Shown here: positions 1 through 10,900 of the stretch, piece after piece
How positions within the stretch are numbered: position 1 is the first letter of the stretch
How the letters are laid out: the number at the start of each line of letters is the position of its first letter
NCBI GenBank assembly: GCA_008508345.1
Contig: QNGE01000754.1
Span: 3,694-67,693 of the forward strand
Direction of reading: 5' to 3'
Length of the DNA: 64,000 nucleotides
From: Paragonimus westermani
Taxonomy: Eukaryota > Platyhelminthes > Trematoda > Plagiorchiida > Troglotrematidae
Notes under the pieces: generated by a model
Told to the model about the DNA's origin: nothing
Seen by the model: the letters and a program-made list of their open reading frames with translations, nothing else
The model's database searches: none
Program-made: the position numbers and the translations under genes

Positions 1-290
1 CCTGCCAGCTGGCCAACTAGCGTTAGCCAGCTGGATAAAAGGGCCCTGTTCATATGCCTCCTGATCTTATCCCTTCGGGTTTACAATCGATACATGTGTG
101 AATGAAACCGCAGGTGGTGCAGCGCAAGCCACCTATGGTGAGTTTTATACGCAAGCGTCCTTTTGCTTCGGATACTGTGACAGGCTACTCCAAAACGGAT
201 ACCGCCAACTGTGTATGTATGGTGACATGACCGCAGTGGTGGTGCGCAAATTGTCCATGTCTTTTTCCATGCCAGCGGTCGTTTTTGTGT
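1..290. repeat. Unclassified dispersed repeat, copy A
   Basis: This stretch resembles 46915-47130. Both share, in order, a CCAGC..TTAGCC segment, a CGGGTTTACA motif, a GATACRTG motif, a segment around GTGCAGCG, a GCAAGCGTC word and a GGACACCGCCAACT-like block. The shared blocks are collinear with small gaps, so this is an old dispersed repeat and not chance. No coding capacity is convincing: short frames in both copies contain a related NG-x-RQLC string, but stops interrupt them. The left end may extend beyond the window. Confidence 0.5.
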
Positions 291-770
291 AGTGCACTGT
301 CTTAGAATGCAAATTCAACCATTCTGCTCCCAGAGATTATAACAGCTACTGGGCCTGGTCTATTCTGCTACTTTGACGTGGTGGTCGGACTCGTGCACTG
401 CATCGATCCGAAGGACTGTGGTGGCTAGAACTTCGGCACTGTCGGGTGCAAACTTATCAGACAGGTCAAAGGGAAGCAGTCACACGAAAGATAGATGCAT
501 CCATAAAATTGTGGGTTGCGCTACCGGCCGCTTAGGAATACCTAGTTATTGGGGCACGATCTTATGGGCGTACAGCTGAATTATTCTTATGGTCGTGGCA
601 CTGCCGTCTTCCGCGCACAGAAGGGGTTACAAAAAGTATCCTCAAACAGTGAGCGATCCGACCACCCATTAGTTGACCATGACCGCTGACATAATACCCA
701 GTACAGTTGGAAAGCATCCGATCCTATCCAAAAGCCTGACTTTCGACGGCGCATATTCCGAATGGCTCGG
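291..770. other. Intergenic stretch, nothing recognised
   Basis: Short open frames only; none resembles a known family and none has usable splice signals. Probably decayed repeat sequence. Confidence 0.4.
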
Positions 771-779
771 GTTGTACCA

Positions 780-1240
780 CCGATTGATCAAGTAATCACG
801 TTACACAGCCTATGCTTGTTGGGTCACGTACTCCGTATGCCATCTGAGCGTTTACCGTTCCGGGCATGATGTACTGAGACCACCAACATCTGCGTGCAAC
901 CACGTGGTGGTCAAGCAGTAACATAGTCATGAAATGTGAAGACCCTGATTGCTCTATGGAGCAAGGTTGGTAGATGTCGCCTGCCTGGCTGGGATCCTCG
1001 TGATCACGCAATTCATTGGTTAGAAACGTTATCCGAGATGACAGTGTGCCACAATCAATGCCGTATCTGCATTCATACCATTTCTAGTTCTTCCGCATAG
1101 TTTTATTGATTTTCAACCTTCTCAGTAATGTCTTCTAGAATGCCCCACGTCACTGTCGAGGTGAGTGGCGGCCTGAGCCACAGTATCTTCTGGTCAGGCT
1201 CGATGATGAAAAGCCCAACGTTGCTTCGAACACATCCACT
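780..1240 (+). mobile_element. RTE-like non-LTR retrotransposon, 3' fragment
   Basis: With frameshifts and stops, the plus strand reads LLGHVLRMPSERLPFRA near 805-870 and then a VGRCRLPGWDPRDH..WLETL block near 960-1040. These are the C-terminal signatures that follow the reverse transcriptase in trematode RTE-like elements. The copy is severely 5'-truncated. The 3' untranslated part, with a GGCCTGAGCCACAGT core near 1170-1190, recurs at 1680-1745 and 21110-21180. Near-collinear copies lie at 20700-21190 on this strand and at 4060-4310 on the other. It is inactive. Confidence 0.7.
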
Positions 1241-1249
1241 GGGTGCAGT

Positions 1250-2045
1250 GGTCCTAAGAAGTAGAGGTTAATGTCCTATCCACTGCGTCCTCGGGCTAGG
1301 CAAGCCCATCACTGCCAAGTGAGTCAGACTGTTGAATTATTGGTTGCGGCTAAAGTCCCCCAAGGAAACGTTGTGTCCTTTTGTCCCGCAAGTCAGACTT
1401 TTGTGTCAGAGACTCGGGATGAGGTCCCTCATGTCAGCACCCTTCTGCGGTATAAACGACCGGGAAGAATAGGAAGTTATCGCTCATAAACCAGTGATGT
1501 TATTAACCCATGACGATTTTCTCCGGTTCAGTTCCCAAGGCTTTCCGTCTTTTTGTGCCCTCGGGTAACAGTCGTCTTTCGAGGCCAATACAACTGGTGA
1601 ACATTGGCATCTTCAGTGTCCGCACTCTCTGACAAGTCGGCCTGCAAACCGCTCTCTGTTTTAGGATATTTTAAGTCATTGTTGAGGTCAGCGGCGGCCT
1701 GAGCCACAGTACTTCCTGGTCAGGCTCATGGCTGTCATGGTGATAATGATATTGGTGGACCCCGGTTTTAGGTCACTCAGATAACGTGTTCACGGGTTAC
1801 GAAATCACTGAATCTTTGAAACATTTACAAACCTGTCAGGTAAAATAATCCTCATGACCTTTAACTTAACAAGTCACTGAAGGATGTTCGTAGGAAGCTA
1901 AGACGTAGGCCGATCGCTGATGATGAAACCTAATTAGTTGAACTGGTTCTTCTTCAGCGGGAGCCTACACCTTAGCTTCCTGTGGATATCCCTCTGATTC
2001 ATCCACAATAGGTCCAAGACGTTTAACCGTTGGATGGAGTATTTT
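1250..2045. other. Intergenic stretch with one RTE 3'-UTR scrap
   Basis: Only one item is recognisable: 1680-1745 repeats the 3'-UTR core of the adjacent RTE fragment (GGCCTGAGCCACAGT followed by a GGTCAGGCTCATGG-like block). The 72-codon open frame at 1271-1489 matches nothing I know. Confidence 0.4.
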
Positions 2046-2049
2046 GAGG

Positions 2050-2830
2050 GATAATTTCACTAGCCTCCTAGTTCAACTGCACAGTCGTCACAAACATGGA
2101 ATGTAGAACTCTGGTCAGCTGAGTTAAAACCGTCTATCAAAGCTGAGGCCCTCGGTTCCTTCCCGGCCGTCAAAAGTGGGAGGGATGCTGCTCCAGATGA
2201 CTTCTTGTCAACACTTTTCCAAGGTAGAGACTTTGATTTCTTTTCCAAGAATGTGGATAACCGATAACGTCCCTGTGTGCTGGAGTCACTCGAGAATGGA
2301 TTCTATACTCAAGAAAGGCATCATGGACTGTTAGGGAAACCAAAGGATATTTAGTCTGACGCTAGTCACAACTGGGGCTCTGATCTCTGCTATATTTTGT
2401 TGGCTCTGCGATCCGGGATTTGGACATCTGAAAAGAACAGACGACCTTGCCTTAGACGAGAATGTGTAGGTAGTATTTTCACTTTTTCTCTATCCTGGAA
2501 GTGTAACGTACGGGTCGGCCGTCAAACGGTTATCGCTTTTCTTGATTACAAAGTGCGCTCGACTCGGTCGTTTCCAGAGTTTCTAAAACGCAAGTACATT
2601 AACATTGTTGATGCCCTATTCTCACGCTTCATCCATTTTTAGGGTCTGCTGTGTACGGTGTAACAGTTTCAACACCAGGAGCGGCTCTGTTTGATTTTGT
2701 CGTAGAAGGAATAATACCACTGTCTACGGCACTCACATAATACAACCGTGGACCTCTTACATGGGGAAAGATGGGCTAATTCCAGTTAAGCTGAGCTGAT
2801 GTGACTTGACACTTTTCATGCAGCACAGAG
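2050..2830 (+). mobile_element. RTE-like reverse transcriptase fragment
   Basis: Read across frames, this is the central reverse-transcriptase domain of an RTE-like element. A VPVCWSHS..KKG..DC-GN stretch at about 2260-2340 corresponds to the region before motif RT1. It is followed by a CVGSIF block, VGRQTVIAFLDYK (the catalytic F-x-D motif A region, 2508-2551) and KYINIVDALFSR (2591-2627). Several residues are deleted around the second half of motif A, and no YADD motif B is legible. It is a dead, truncated copy. Confidence 0.65.
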
Positions 2831-2839
2831 AGTATCAGT

Positions 2840-3685
2840 CGCTATTTTGCACCCTGTGGAATAACTTGTGATGATTCGAAGCGCACGTTCAACAGAGTGT
2901 TACTAAGGGAGAATGTGAGTTGCCAGAACGATAGGCTTTATTCAACTAATAAACGAGTCATATAGCTGCAATGCAAAATAGAGAGCATGATGGGCTATGA
3001 ATAATGTAGATAAATGTAATGATACAAGTGTATAACATCTAAGATTGCACTTTGCGGCCTCAACACGTAACGTGGTTTCGTAAGATCGCCGTGGCTATGT
3101 AGATTTAGTTCTGGATAGTGAAGTTAGATAAATTTTTGACCGTTTTGTGTACCGAGGTATTGGAAATAAACTAAAGACTCGTATCGCCAACATTAGAGTG
3201 GTATTTGCTAGCCGACGATGTCTTTGATAACAGAGAAGCATCTCTTTGAAGTTTAAGGGTAGCGTGTATCGGATGATTGGGAGCATTGTTGTAATATCCG
3301 ACTATGAAACGGCCGCTCAGAATAGAATACGTAAACTGTCTTCAGGTATTTAGCCATCGACGTCTGCATTTAATCAGTTGTATTGGATAACACCAACGGG
3401 TAATCAACTAAGAGGTTAAGAAGCGGGTGTTTGGTATTCTCATAGAGTCAGTGGCTAGAGACCTCAAGATAGGTAGTGGTCGATTCATTCCTTCATAACG
3501 ACCATGAACCCTATCACAAGTTGATGTGACTCGATCTACCACTCAGCTCAGCAGTGAAATAGACCACTCTAGACGAAAAAAATTTACACGGAAAATAAGA
3601 AATGGATAAAGTGAGTCTTAGAAGAGGCACTGGAAATGCTACGGATTCAGACACACCGTCGGCTCTACCACGTTGCTGCTCACAC
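2840..3685. other. Intergenic stretch, nothing recognised
   Basis: AT-rich, with only short random frames. No repeat shared with the rest of the window was noticed. Confidence 0.35.
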
Positions 3686-3689
3686 TCAT

Positions 3690-3755
3690 GATCCGTATCA
3701 TAGACAACAATACATCAGTAGTTCTCACCGGTGCTTAACTGCCACATGAATATTT
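3690..3755 (+). repeat. Dispersed repeat (TCA-tailed family), partial copy
   Basis: Contains the family core ATAGACAACAATACATCAGT followed by a GTGCTTAACTGCCACA block. Related copies sit at 17160-17400, 28135-28215 and 58828-59110. In two of these the core is preceded by an ATC/TCA microsatellite; here only a remnant precedes it. Confidence 0.55.
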
Positions 3756-3990
3756 ATGGTTGCATCGGGGCTGAGATACTACCAGGACGCCCGGACCTAT
3801 ACAGAACGATTAGGGTTCTCAGCCAAAGCCTTTGGCTCGGAAGCCCGTGCCATGAGACAGCGAGCGGGTGGTAATGAACCGAAATTGGTACTTTTTCTAG
3901 GAAAAGATGCCAACCTTGTTCCAACCCTCAACTTAAGGGATCAGAAGACTGGTTTGTCGGACCTCTACCTGTTGGCCTGCCTGGTATGAG
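3756..3990 (+). repeat. Dispersed repeat sharing an ACTACCAGGACGCCCGGACC core
   Basis: Around 3770-3860 it carries GGCTGAGATACTACCAGGAC, a CGCCCGGACCT block, and then a CGATTAGGGTTCTCA..CCAAAG block. The same blocks recur at 35480-35560, and the first part recurs at 7320-7360. The family is unidentified. The open frame of 77 codons is probably incidental. Confidence 0.5.
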
Positions 3991-4059
3991 TGACTGTCGG
4001 TGTGATCGTCAAACTATCCTGTTTGGCTTAATAGGTCATTGAAAAGCGCAGGCCGTCAC

Positions 4060-4310
4060 ATCGCGTCAAGGTATGTTCTCGTTTTTGTCGGTACTTTGTG
4101 GGATCATGAGGGTTCCAGTCATGCAGGCGATATCTACTCACTTCACCCAACAGACTATTCACAACTCATTATAGTAACCACGTTGCTGCTTGACTACCCC
4201 GCAGTTTTATCTAACTGTTGGTGTTACCAGGAACTAATGACCGATGTAGAAAGTGCTCGACTGGTGTGCGGAATATTTGACTTAGTCATCACAGATTGTG
4301 CAGACTGATC
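4060..4310 (-). mobile_element. RTE-like 3' fragment, reverse orientation
   Basis: The plus-strand frame here mirrors the antisense frame of the RTE tail at 780-1130 (for example DHEGSSHAGDIY against DHEDPSQAGDIY). The retrotransposon itself therefore lies on the minus strand. It is 5'-truncated, keeps only C-terminal sequence, and sits about 460 bp upstream of the COG5 start codon. Confidence 0.55.
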
Positions 4311-4350
4311 AGTTGACCAGTTGGTTGCTTATCCTGATCGTTCGGAAATA

Positions 4351-4390
4351 TGCGCTGACAAACGGCCGCCTTGTTCAGGCGGTCAGCGCA
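4351..4390. other. GC-rich nested hairpin upstream of COG5
   Basis: TGCGCTGA at 4351 pairs with TCAGCGCA ending at 4390. Inside, CCGCC pairs with GGCGG across a seven-base loop. The stem is interrupted by an asymmetric bulge near 4359-4365. It lies about 385 bp upstream of the COG5 ATG. Its role is unknown; it may be regulatory or a relic of an element. Confidence 0.4.
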
Positions 4391-4773
4391 CTTAGTTTGG
4401 ACTAATTGGTGCCTAATCGGGTTCGGTGGCCTCGATGTTGCTCTCGTTTGTCTCAGTCGTTTGTGAAATTAACGATGCGTTGCAATGAGGGCCATATTGA
4501 AGCTATTTTGCTGTTGACAGCTTACTTTCACATACGGCCGTTTTTTGTGCAAGGTTTGGGTGTCCCATATTCGTGTTTAAACGTACGCCTACTTAGTAAT
4601 TGGTTCCGGTCTCTTCCATTCTATTGCACCATAAGTAGGTTTTTCTTTTCGCCCTGTTTGTATATCCACCGGATATCTTTACGCACCGCGTATTATCGTG
4701 TTGACGAGGATGTTTGATTTTTCTGATTTTGTTCAGTTGTCTATCGGGCCCACGCAATTTTATCGGTTGTGTA
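4391..4773 (+). promoter_or_regulatory. 5' flank and probable 5' UTR of COG5
   Basis: This lies immediately upstream of the first COG5 ATG. No canonical TATA box with an obvious initiator was recognised. The frame is open from 4714 but with no ATG before 4774, so 4774 is the first possible ATG. The transcription start is unknown. Confidence 0.3.
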
Positions 4774-4901
4774 ATGGAGAACAATGACATGGTTTCCACT
4801 TTCGCCGCATTGGACTTTGATCCCAATTTATATGCTTCAAGTGCTGTTGGTGCAAACAAAGCCGCAGAAGTTTTACGTTCAGTAAATGATGTAATCAGAA
4901 G
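4774..4901 (+). CDS. COG5: COG5 exon 1 (residues 1-43, last codon split)
   Basis: The first ATG in frame is at 4774. The exon encodes MENNDMVSTFAALDFDPNLY and onward to the VNDVIR region, aligning with the acidic NEDFDVKTYTSQ start of the vertebrate COG5 core. It ends AGAAG|GTTTGT with two bases of an Arg codon left over, which the A at 10370 completes. Confidence 0.85.
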
Positions 4902-7900
4902 GTTTGTGGTTGCTTTGTATTGCACTTTTGTTGTTTATTCTTCACAACGTATGGTTCACATAAATCACAGTCGTTCTTGTTCGGTAAATGTGTACAATAG
5001 TCCTGCTATGCTGGGAACAGACCGTAGACAGTGGAATCGACGGTCAAGCCAAAATGCTCAACTTTGCGCCAACTTGAGACTGATCCCTTTCTTAATTGAC
5101 ATGTTAAACTATGATGGGATTTTTGTTTGGTATATCCAACATCAAAGAGTCGTGGCAAGCAGCCACTAGCAGTCATTTTTGAATGCATTAACAACTGCAA
5201 TCCAAGTAATGATTTATCCACCCGAAATGTAATGATGACACTCCACTTTCCGTTCTATATGAGTTCCACTCATAGTCGGCCACTGAAACAAACATCGCTC
5301 AGCCTTGAAGACCAGACGCCCCCAAATAATCAGTTGTTCAGTTACTCGCTGAATTTCTATGCCGTGTTTCACTAATGGGCTTGCCCATCACTGGCCGTAG
5401 TATGTTTTTGCAGAAAAACTAGTCAGAACATGTACCTTCAAGTGAGAAAGTGGGTATCACTAAAATCAGTTGCCAGTCATATTCCAACCGGAGTTGTTTT
5501 TCCATACAGAGATTACTTGGCAGCTCTCACTCTTCCTGTACCACGCTTGTTCGTGTACGATAGTATGCGAAATCTCTTAATCGCTAATACAGTCGTCATT
5601 CTTACCTAGCTAAACTGCTGGATTATCTGTGCATACCGTCTGACTCCACTGGTTAAGTGCTCGAGCACAGTGTTTCATGGTCCATTCACTCACTACTGTT
5701 TGTCTGTCTGCTGTTAGTGAAACCACATATCAGAGTCCTTACAGTTCAAGCTCATAGAGCTTTCGAAACTGAGTTATTCTGACTTTCACTAATGTCTTCA
5801 TTTCACATATCATGTACGGTTAGGAATTTTTCAACCCCCGCTGTCTCACTCTCCTGTTTTCCCTTGCTGTTGAAGGTCTTCTGTTTCCACGTTTGACGGT
5901 ACTGTTCTTCACTCACCGAGATGACCACTTTTTGCACCGTTTTTCCAGTTTGTAGAGTTTTCGGAACCCGATTTGTCGCCGTTCCGGTTAAAAAACATAA
6001 ATTGCTTGGTATTTTCCGTAATCAGTGGTTGCACTCTGGATTCAATACACTAAATGGTATACACTATTATGAGTGCGTAACTTGGGCATTTGGTTGAAAA
6101 CGTTTCAGGTCAGACTGTGACCCCGGACGCTGAATTTGTAAGCACACTTGAAACTTACACTCCGTCTTACCAATCAGATAGCCCATTAAGTTGTTCAAAA
6201 TGCTTTCGCCTCCTTCTCAGTGAGTGCACAGTATGCACCCATCGTTAGGTGGTGTCTGCTTGCCTCGGAAACAAACCGACCGAACTCATTGTCGCCAACG
6301 CGACGCTTCCACTACAAGCCCCTTAATACTTCGAAGACAGCGGCGATCAAAGCAGGCACGCCGAACACTATTCGCGTTAATTAGTTCAAGCTAAATAGGA
6401 AAGCTCTCATTCCGGTTATGTTATGTGCCTAACGTTTCAAGATAGACACAGGTTATTCCGTCTCCACAGATGACAGTTTGGCAAGCTTCAGCCGGGCTTT
6501 GGCCGTTCTACGCTTAGGGCGAAGTCGCCTCCCATCAAAACGTTGTGCAACCTTCTTGGCAAAAGTAGCCATTGACTTCACTATCGTTGAGCACCTCGCT
6601 AGCTCGTCTTGTCATACTTTCAATGACTTCGTTAACATAGGTTTACTGTTCTAAGCCGTTTTGGAGGATTCTTTATATTTCTGGAGGTTGTGTAGAAATG
6701 CTTGTTTTCATTTTACCACCAAGATCGTTTTGAAGAATTTTAAGTTTTGGGTGTGGCAACTACGCTGACCGGTGACGGGCGAATGTGGCAACTCACTTCG
6801 AACTGTTCTACGGTTATCAAACGTTGAGGTCTGGCATTATCGTTCCGTTGGGGCCGGCGACTGTAGCCAGCGATCCGATGAAACATTTGGGATTCCCAAT
6901 TGTAGCACTCCTCTCTACCAAGAAATATTTTCCGGAGAGTATGAAAAGTGCTCTTTCTAGGTGGAAAGCGTTTTGGTCTCGTGGAACCCGATTAATATGA
7001 GTGTTACGTAGTAAATGGGACAGCCTCACTCTCCAAGGGTCGTTGAAACAGGCAAGCGCTCATGGTTAAGATTAGGCTGTCGGCAATACCGTTTGTAGTG
7101 TCTGTTATTCTGTCTGTTGGTAATTAGAAAAGTTAAATCGTCGGACAGCCCTAGCGTTATATTTGTGGTGACGATTGCACACACATCGTGCAGTGGTGAT
7201 CGATCACACGCCCAGGTAAATAGTGACACCACATACACTCCATGTGAACCAAGAGATCTGGTGTTAAACAAACAAGCCGGCGTTTCACTGTCTAGTGTTC
7301 TCTACTGTACAACGATATGATTATACGCCGGCTGGGATACTACCAGGCTGTCCAATTCTAAACATGCGTCAGATACTGTTTTTTCGAGTCAGATTACTCT
7401 GAAGATGCAGAAGAACCTAATAATCACTGTCATATTTTACACCCAGGATTTGGTTTAGAAGTGCAGCATGAGGAAGAAAATGGGACTTTGAGTACTTACG
7501 TTCAGTCACTTCTTGGTTTTGGGAAACAAAAGAACTGATCAAGCGTGATTGACTAATTTCTGTCTCCCAGCCAATCGGTCTTGCGTTTATATTGCACTTG
7601 CACCGCTGGAATTCCTAAATGTAGACGGTCAGATACTGATACAACATCTGACATTATTCGCACGTTTCGGAGCTTCCCTCCCAGTGATTGCGGTCGATAT
7701 CTCCTGTCTACTTATGTTTTTTTGTGATGCGCCCTGATATCAGTGTATCGGCAAGCTAGGTTCGATCTAACATGGCTGTGGTTTTGACTGTTCGTTAAGA
7801 AACAAGTCGTTTCGCCACAAAAATCTGATGGCGTAAGCTTTTGGGTGGTTTTTTCTCCAAAGGAAACATTTCGTGCGAAAAATTGTGCACATCCCCAAAC

Positions 7901-10900
7901 TGTTTTTTTCTTGGGGCTAGGAGAGGATGCCACATTGAAAAATTTCTCTCCGATTACGTCTGTTGACACTATTGCCAGTTCACCATCTACCTGTCGTACA
8001 TCGAATCTGTTATCTTTGACAGAGGTGATGACTTATTCCTTGCCTTCTAAACTCGGCGTCCTCCATCACGTTATCGCAAGTTAAACCTCAATTCAGCAGC
8101 CTGCATAACCAACCTAGCATTAACTGGTGAATTTCAATTAAAGGCTGATTTCTCCTGAGGTCTCTGTTGTTCGAATGCAACCTAGCCGTACTTAAGAAAG
8201 CTGAAGATGGGCTTAGCTTGTGCAGTGTTAATCCGGAATTCGTTGTATACCTTTGGAATAATCGGTCCTCTGTATCCACTGGAAGTGGACTTTCCCCTTG
8301 TTTGTTCATTGGACCTTCCTGGCCGTTTGAGCAAGTCATATGCGATCTCTGTCTGTTCTCAACGGCTTTTCAGATCCATATTGTGGACATCACCCCTATA
8401 AATTCCTGAAACTGATCTATTCTAATACTTGTCGGTAGTCACCGGCTAAGGCGAATGACTACTGACAACTAGGTTGCCCCTACAATCCTACCGGTACTGC
8501 TGCTAAACTTAGGCCTGTGAACGCAGTTTTGAGTTAGATGGTCTTTGTGCATTGAACTTACCATAGTAATGGGGTTGCACAATAGGTACGCGAAAGCTGG
8601 CTATATGGGCCTGACACTTCATCCTCAGTTACGTGTGACTAATTTCCCTTGTGGATTTTTGGACTTTATATTGAACGATTATTTCATCACCATGCATAAC
8701 ACTTTCTGATAATTTCTCGGTTGAGTGGTTGCTGAGTGCTCTGACACCTGAATGTGCGTCATCATTCGGTCATTTCAATTGCCGGGTCGCATTGCCAGCG
8801 GTTTAGGCGTAACGTATTTCTTGTATGTCTAGGCCCCACATGAATAGCACTCTATTTTTGGTCCACCTGAATCCGTGAAGATGTGAACTGACTGATTCGG
8901 AAGTGGGGAGGATTCTGACTGAGCGTCTTGCGAAGAATTAGGTGTTCCCTTGCAAAACTGTGTGCGAACTGGAGCATTGTCCAGCTGAAGCGGCACGGCT
9001 GGTTTTTAGTTTGAGGAAGCGAGGGGCAGCAGAGTGCGCTATAGTCTATGAATGTAGTAGTGAGTGTTTCAACTGCCCTCTATTGTGATCGGTACGTTCC
9101 TATCGGTGGCTGAAAATACGAGGTAGTGTTTATTATTGGTGTGCTGACTAACACTCATCCCCCCCTAACAACCATGCCTATACGACCTCCCTACATCACA
9201 CCCATCCGGACTGGCTTTTACCACTGCGGTAAGAGGACTATTGGTTGGATCAAAAATCGTGAACTTCGGTCCATAGTAGTTGCTGTCGTATATACCGCCG
9301 ACTCAGCAAAATGGTTTTGTTCATTTCTAGTACTTCTACCATGCTGTGTTGTTCAGCATCTGTTGCGCATTTCTTGTAGAACTGTTTAGTTTTAATGTCG
9401 AGCCGAGCTCCGAAACATTCTTCGTTGCGTCATAGGTTAATTATCGTTTGTTTCATCTTGATAAAACTGTTTTTCCTCTCCTTCTGTTCGTCTGCGCGGT
9501 GTTCATTTGTCATATCGGGTAGCGCGCAACGAAATCTCTAAGTCGCTGAGGTCTTTAGACAATTTCCGGGACCAATCTGCAGAAATACGAAAATCCTATT
9601 CCAAATCGGTCGGTTCATTAGTTTGATTTGGAACGAGTAAATACACAATGAACTGCTGGCCACATCGAGCTTTGCCACGTAAGAATTAGTTAGTGACCAA
9701 ACAATTCGGCAACTGCAAATCAGCGAAATGATAACTTCCCTCCGGTTCTCACAGTGCCTGATGTCTACATGACCAGTTCTGTTCGGCTAGCGCATCCGTA
9801 TGGAAGTGTTCTATCACTACTTTATGTCTATCTTTGTGCATACTTCATTTTCTTTAAATCTGTTCATACGGAATTCAATCCTCAACCTTCTACTAGTAGT
9901 TATTCACTTGTTGCGAAAAGTGGATGTCTACTCTGTAACAAGGACAATGGAGTGGCCACATAATTTTGTCAGTAGGCATATTGGTAACAGTGTGACCACT
10001 CAAACTATTGGTTAGAGGCAGGCCTAGAAGTGCCAATACATTTTAAGTAACCGTGAAATTTTCGTTTCACCCCTACAACTTTTTCGCTGTCTTATTTGCA
10101 TCCATCATTTGGTTAGCCAATATCAGGATAGGGGTTATCCGTAGTTTTTGTTGTGTGGCTGAAGACTGGAATGTGTGGATGTAGGCATTCTTGCAATTAA
10201 TAATCGGAACTGTCCCAGAATGTGTCTATTGATTGAAACACCAATTCCGTGCATATCCTAAAGAGTTTGCTTTTCACTATAGACTCATTAACAGCTTCGA
10301 AATAAACGGTTACTTTTTGCATATACCGATAGCCGTAAGCGCTCTAAACATAACCTTTTCTTCACGTAGACTGGACGCGTCAGTCTTTCAACATGTGGCA
10401 AGTCACCATTCGGACCTTTTAAAGAAGGCTACCGATGTGGATAGTTTGCACAATGTGTTGGAATCGACCGAAAGCAAGATTACCAGTTTGTCTCGTTCAA
10501 TGGACCAATTGAAGCGAAAGGTCATTGTACCGTACAGGGCGTTACAATCTCAGATTACGCAATTTCGCCACCTACAAATCAGCTGTGAGCTGCTGCGCAA
10601 AATTTCCCGAATGGCTCTCCTGGTGAAGCGTATACAATGTAGGCGGATTTTTCGTTAAACGCTAGTTTAATCAACTTTGACCTCTCTTCTCTAGCTCGCT
10701 TAGTTGATTTGTCCAAATCATCAGCTTATGTAAACGAGTTGGAATATTTGTTCTCCACAATGGACTGGGAAGGTATTCACATATTGGAATCATACAAGCG
10801 CTTTACTGAGCAAAGCCGAGAAGACATGATTTCACAAGCATATAATCTCATCAACGCTTCCTATGAATTGGCAGACCAAGTTCAGCTTGGTTTGGGCCTG

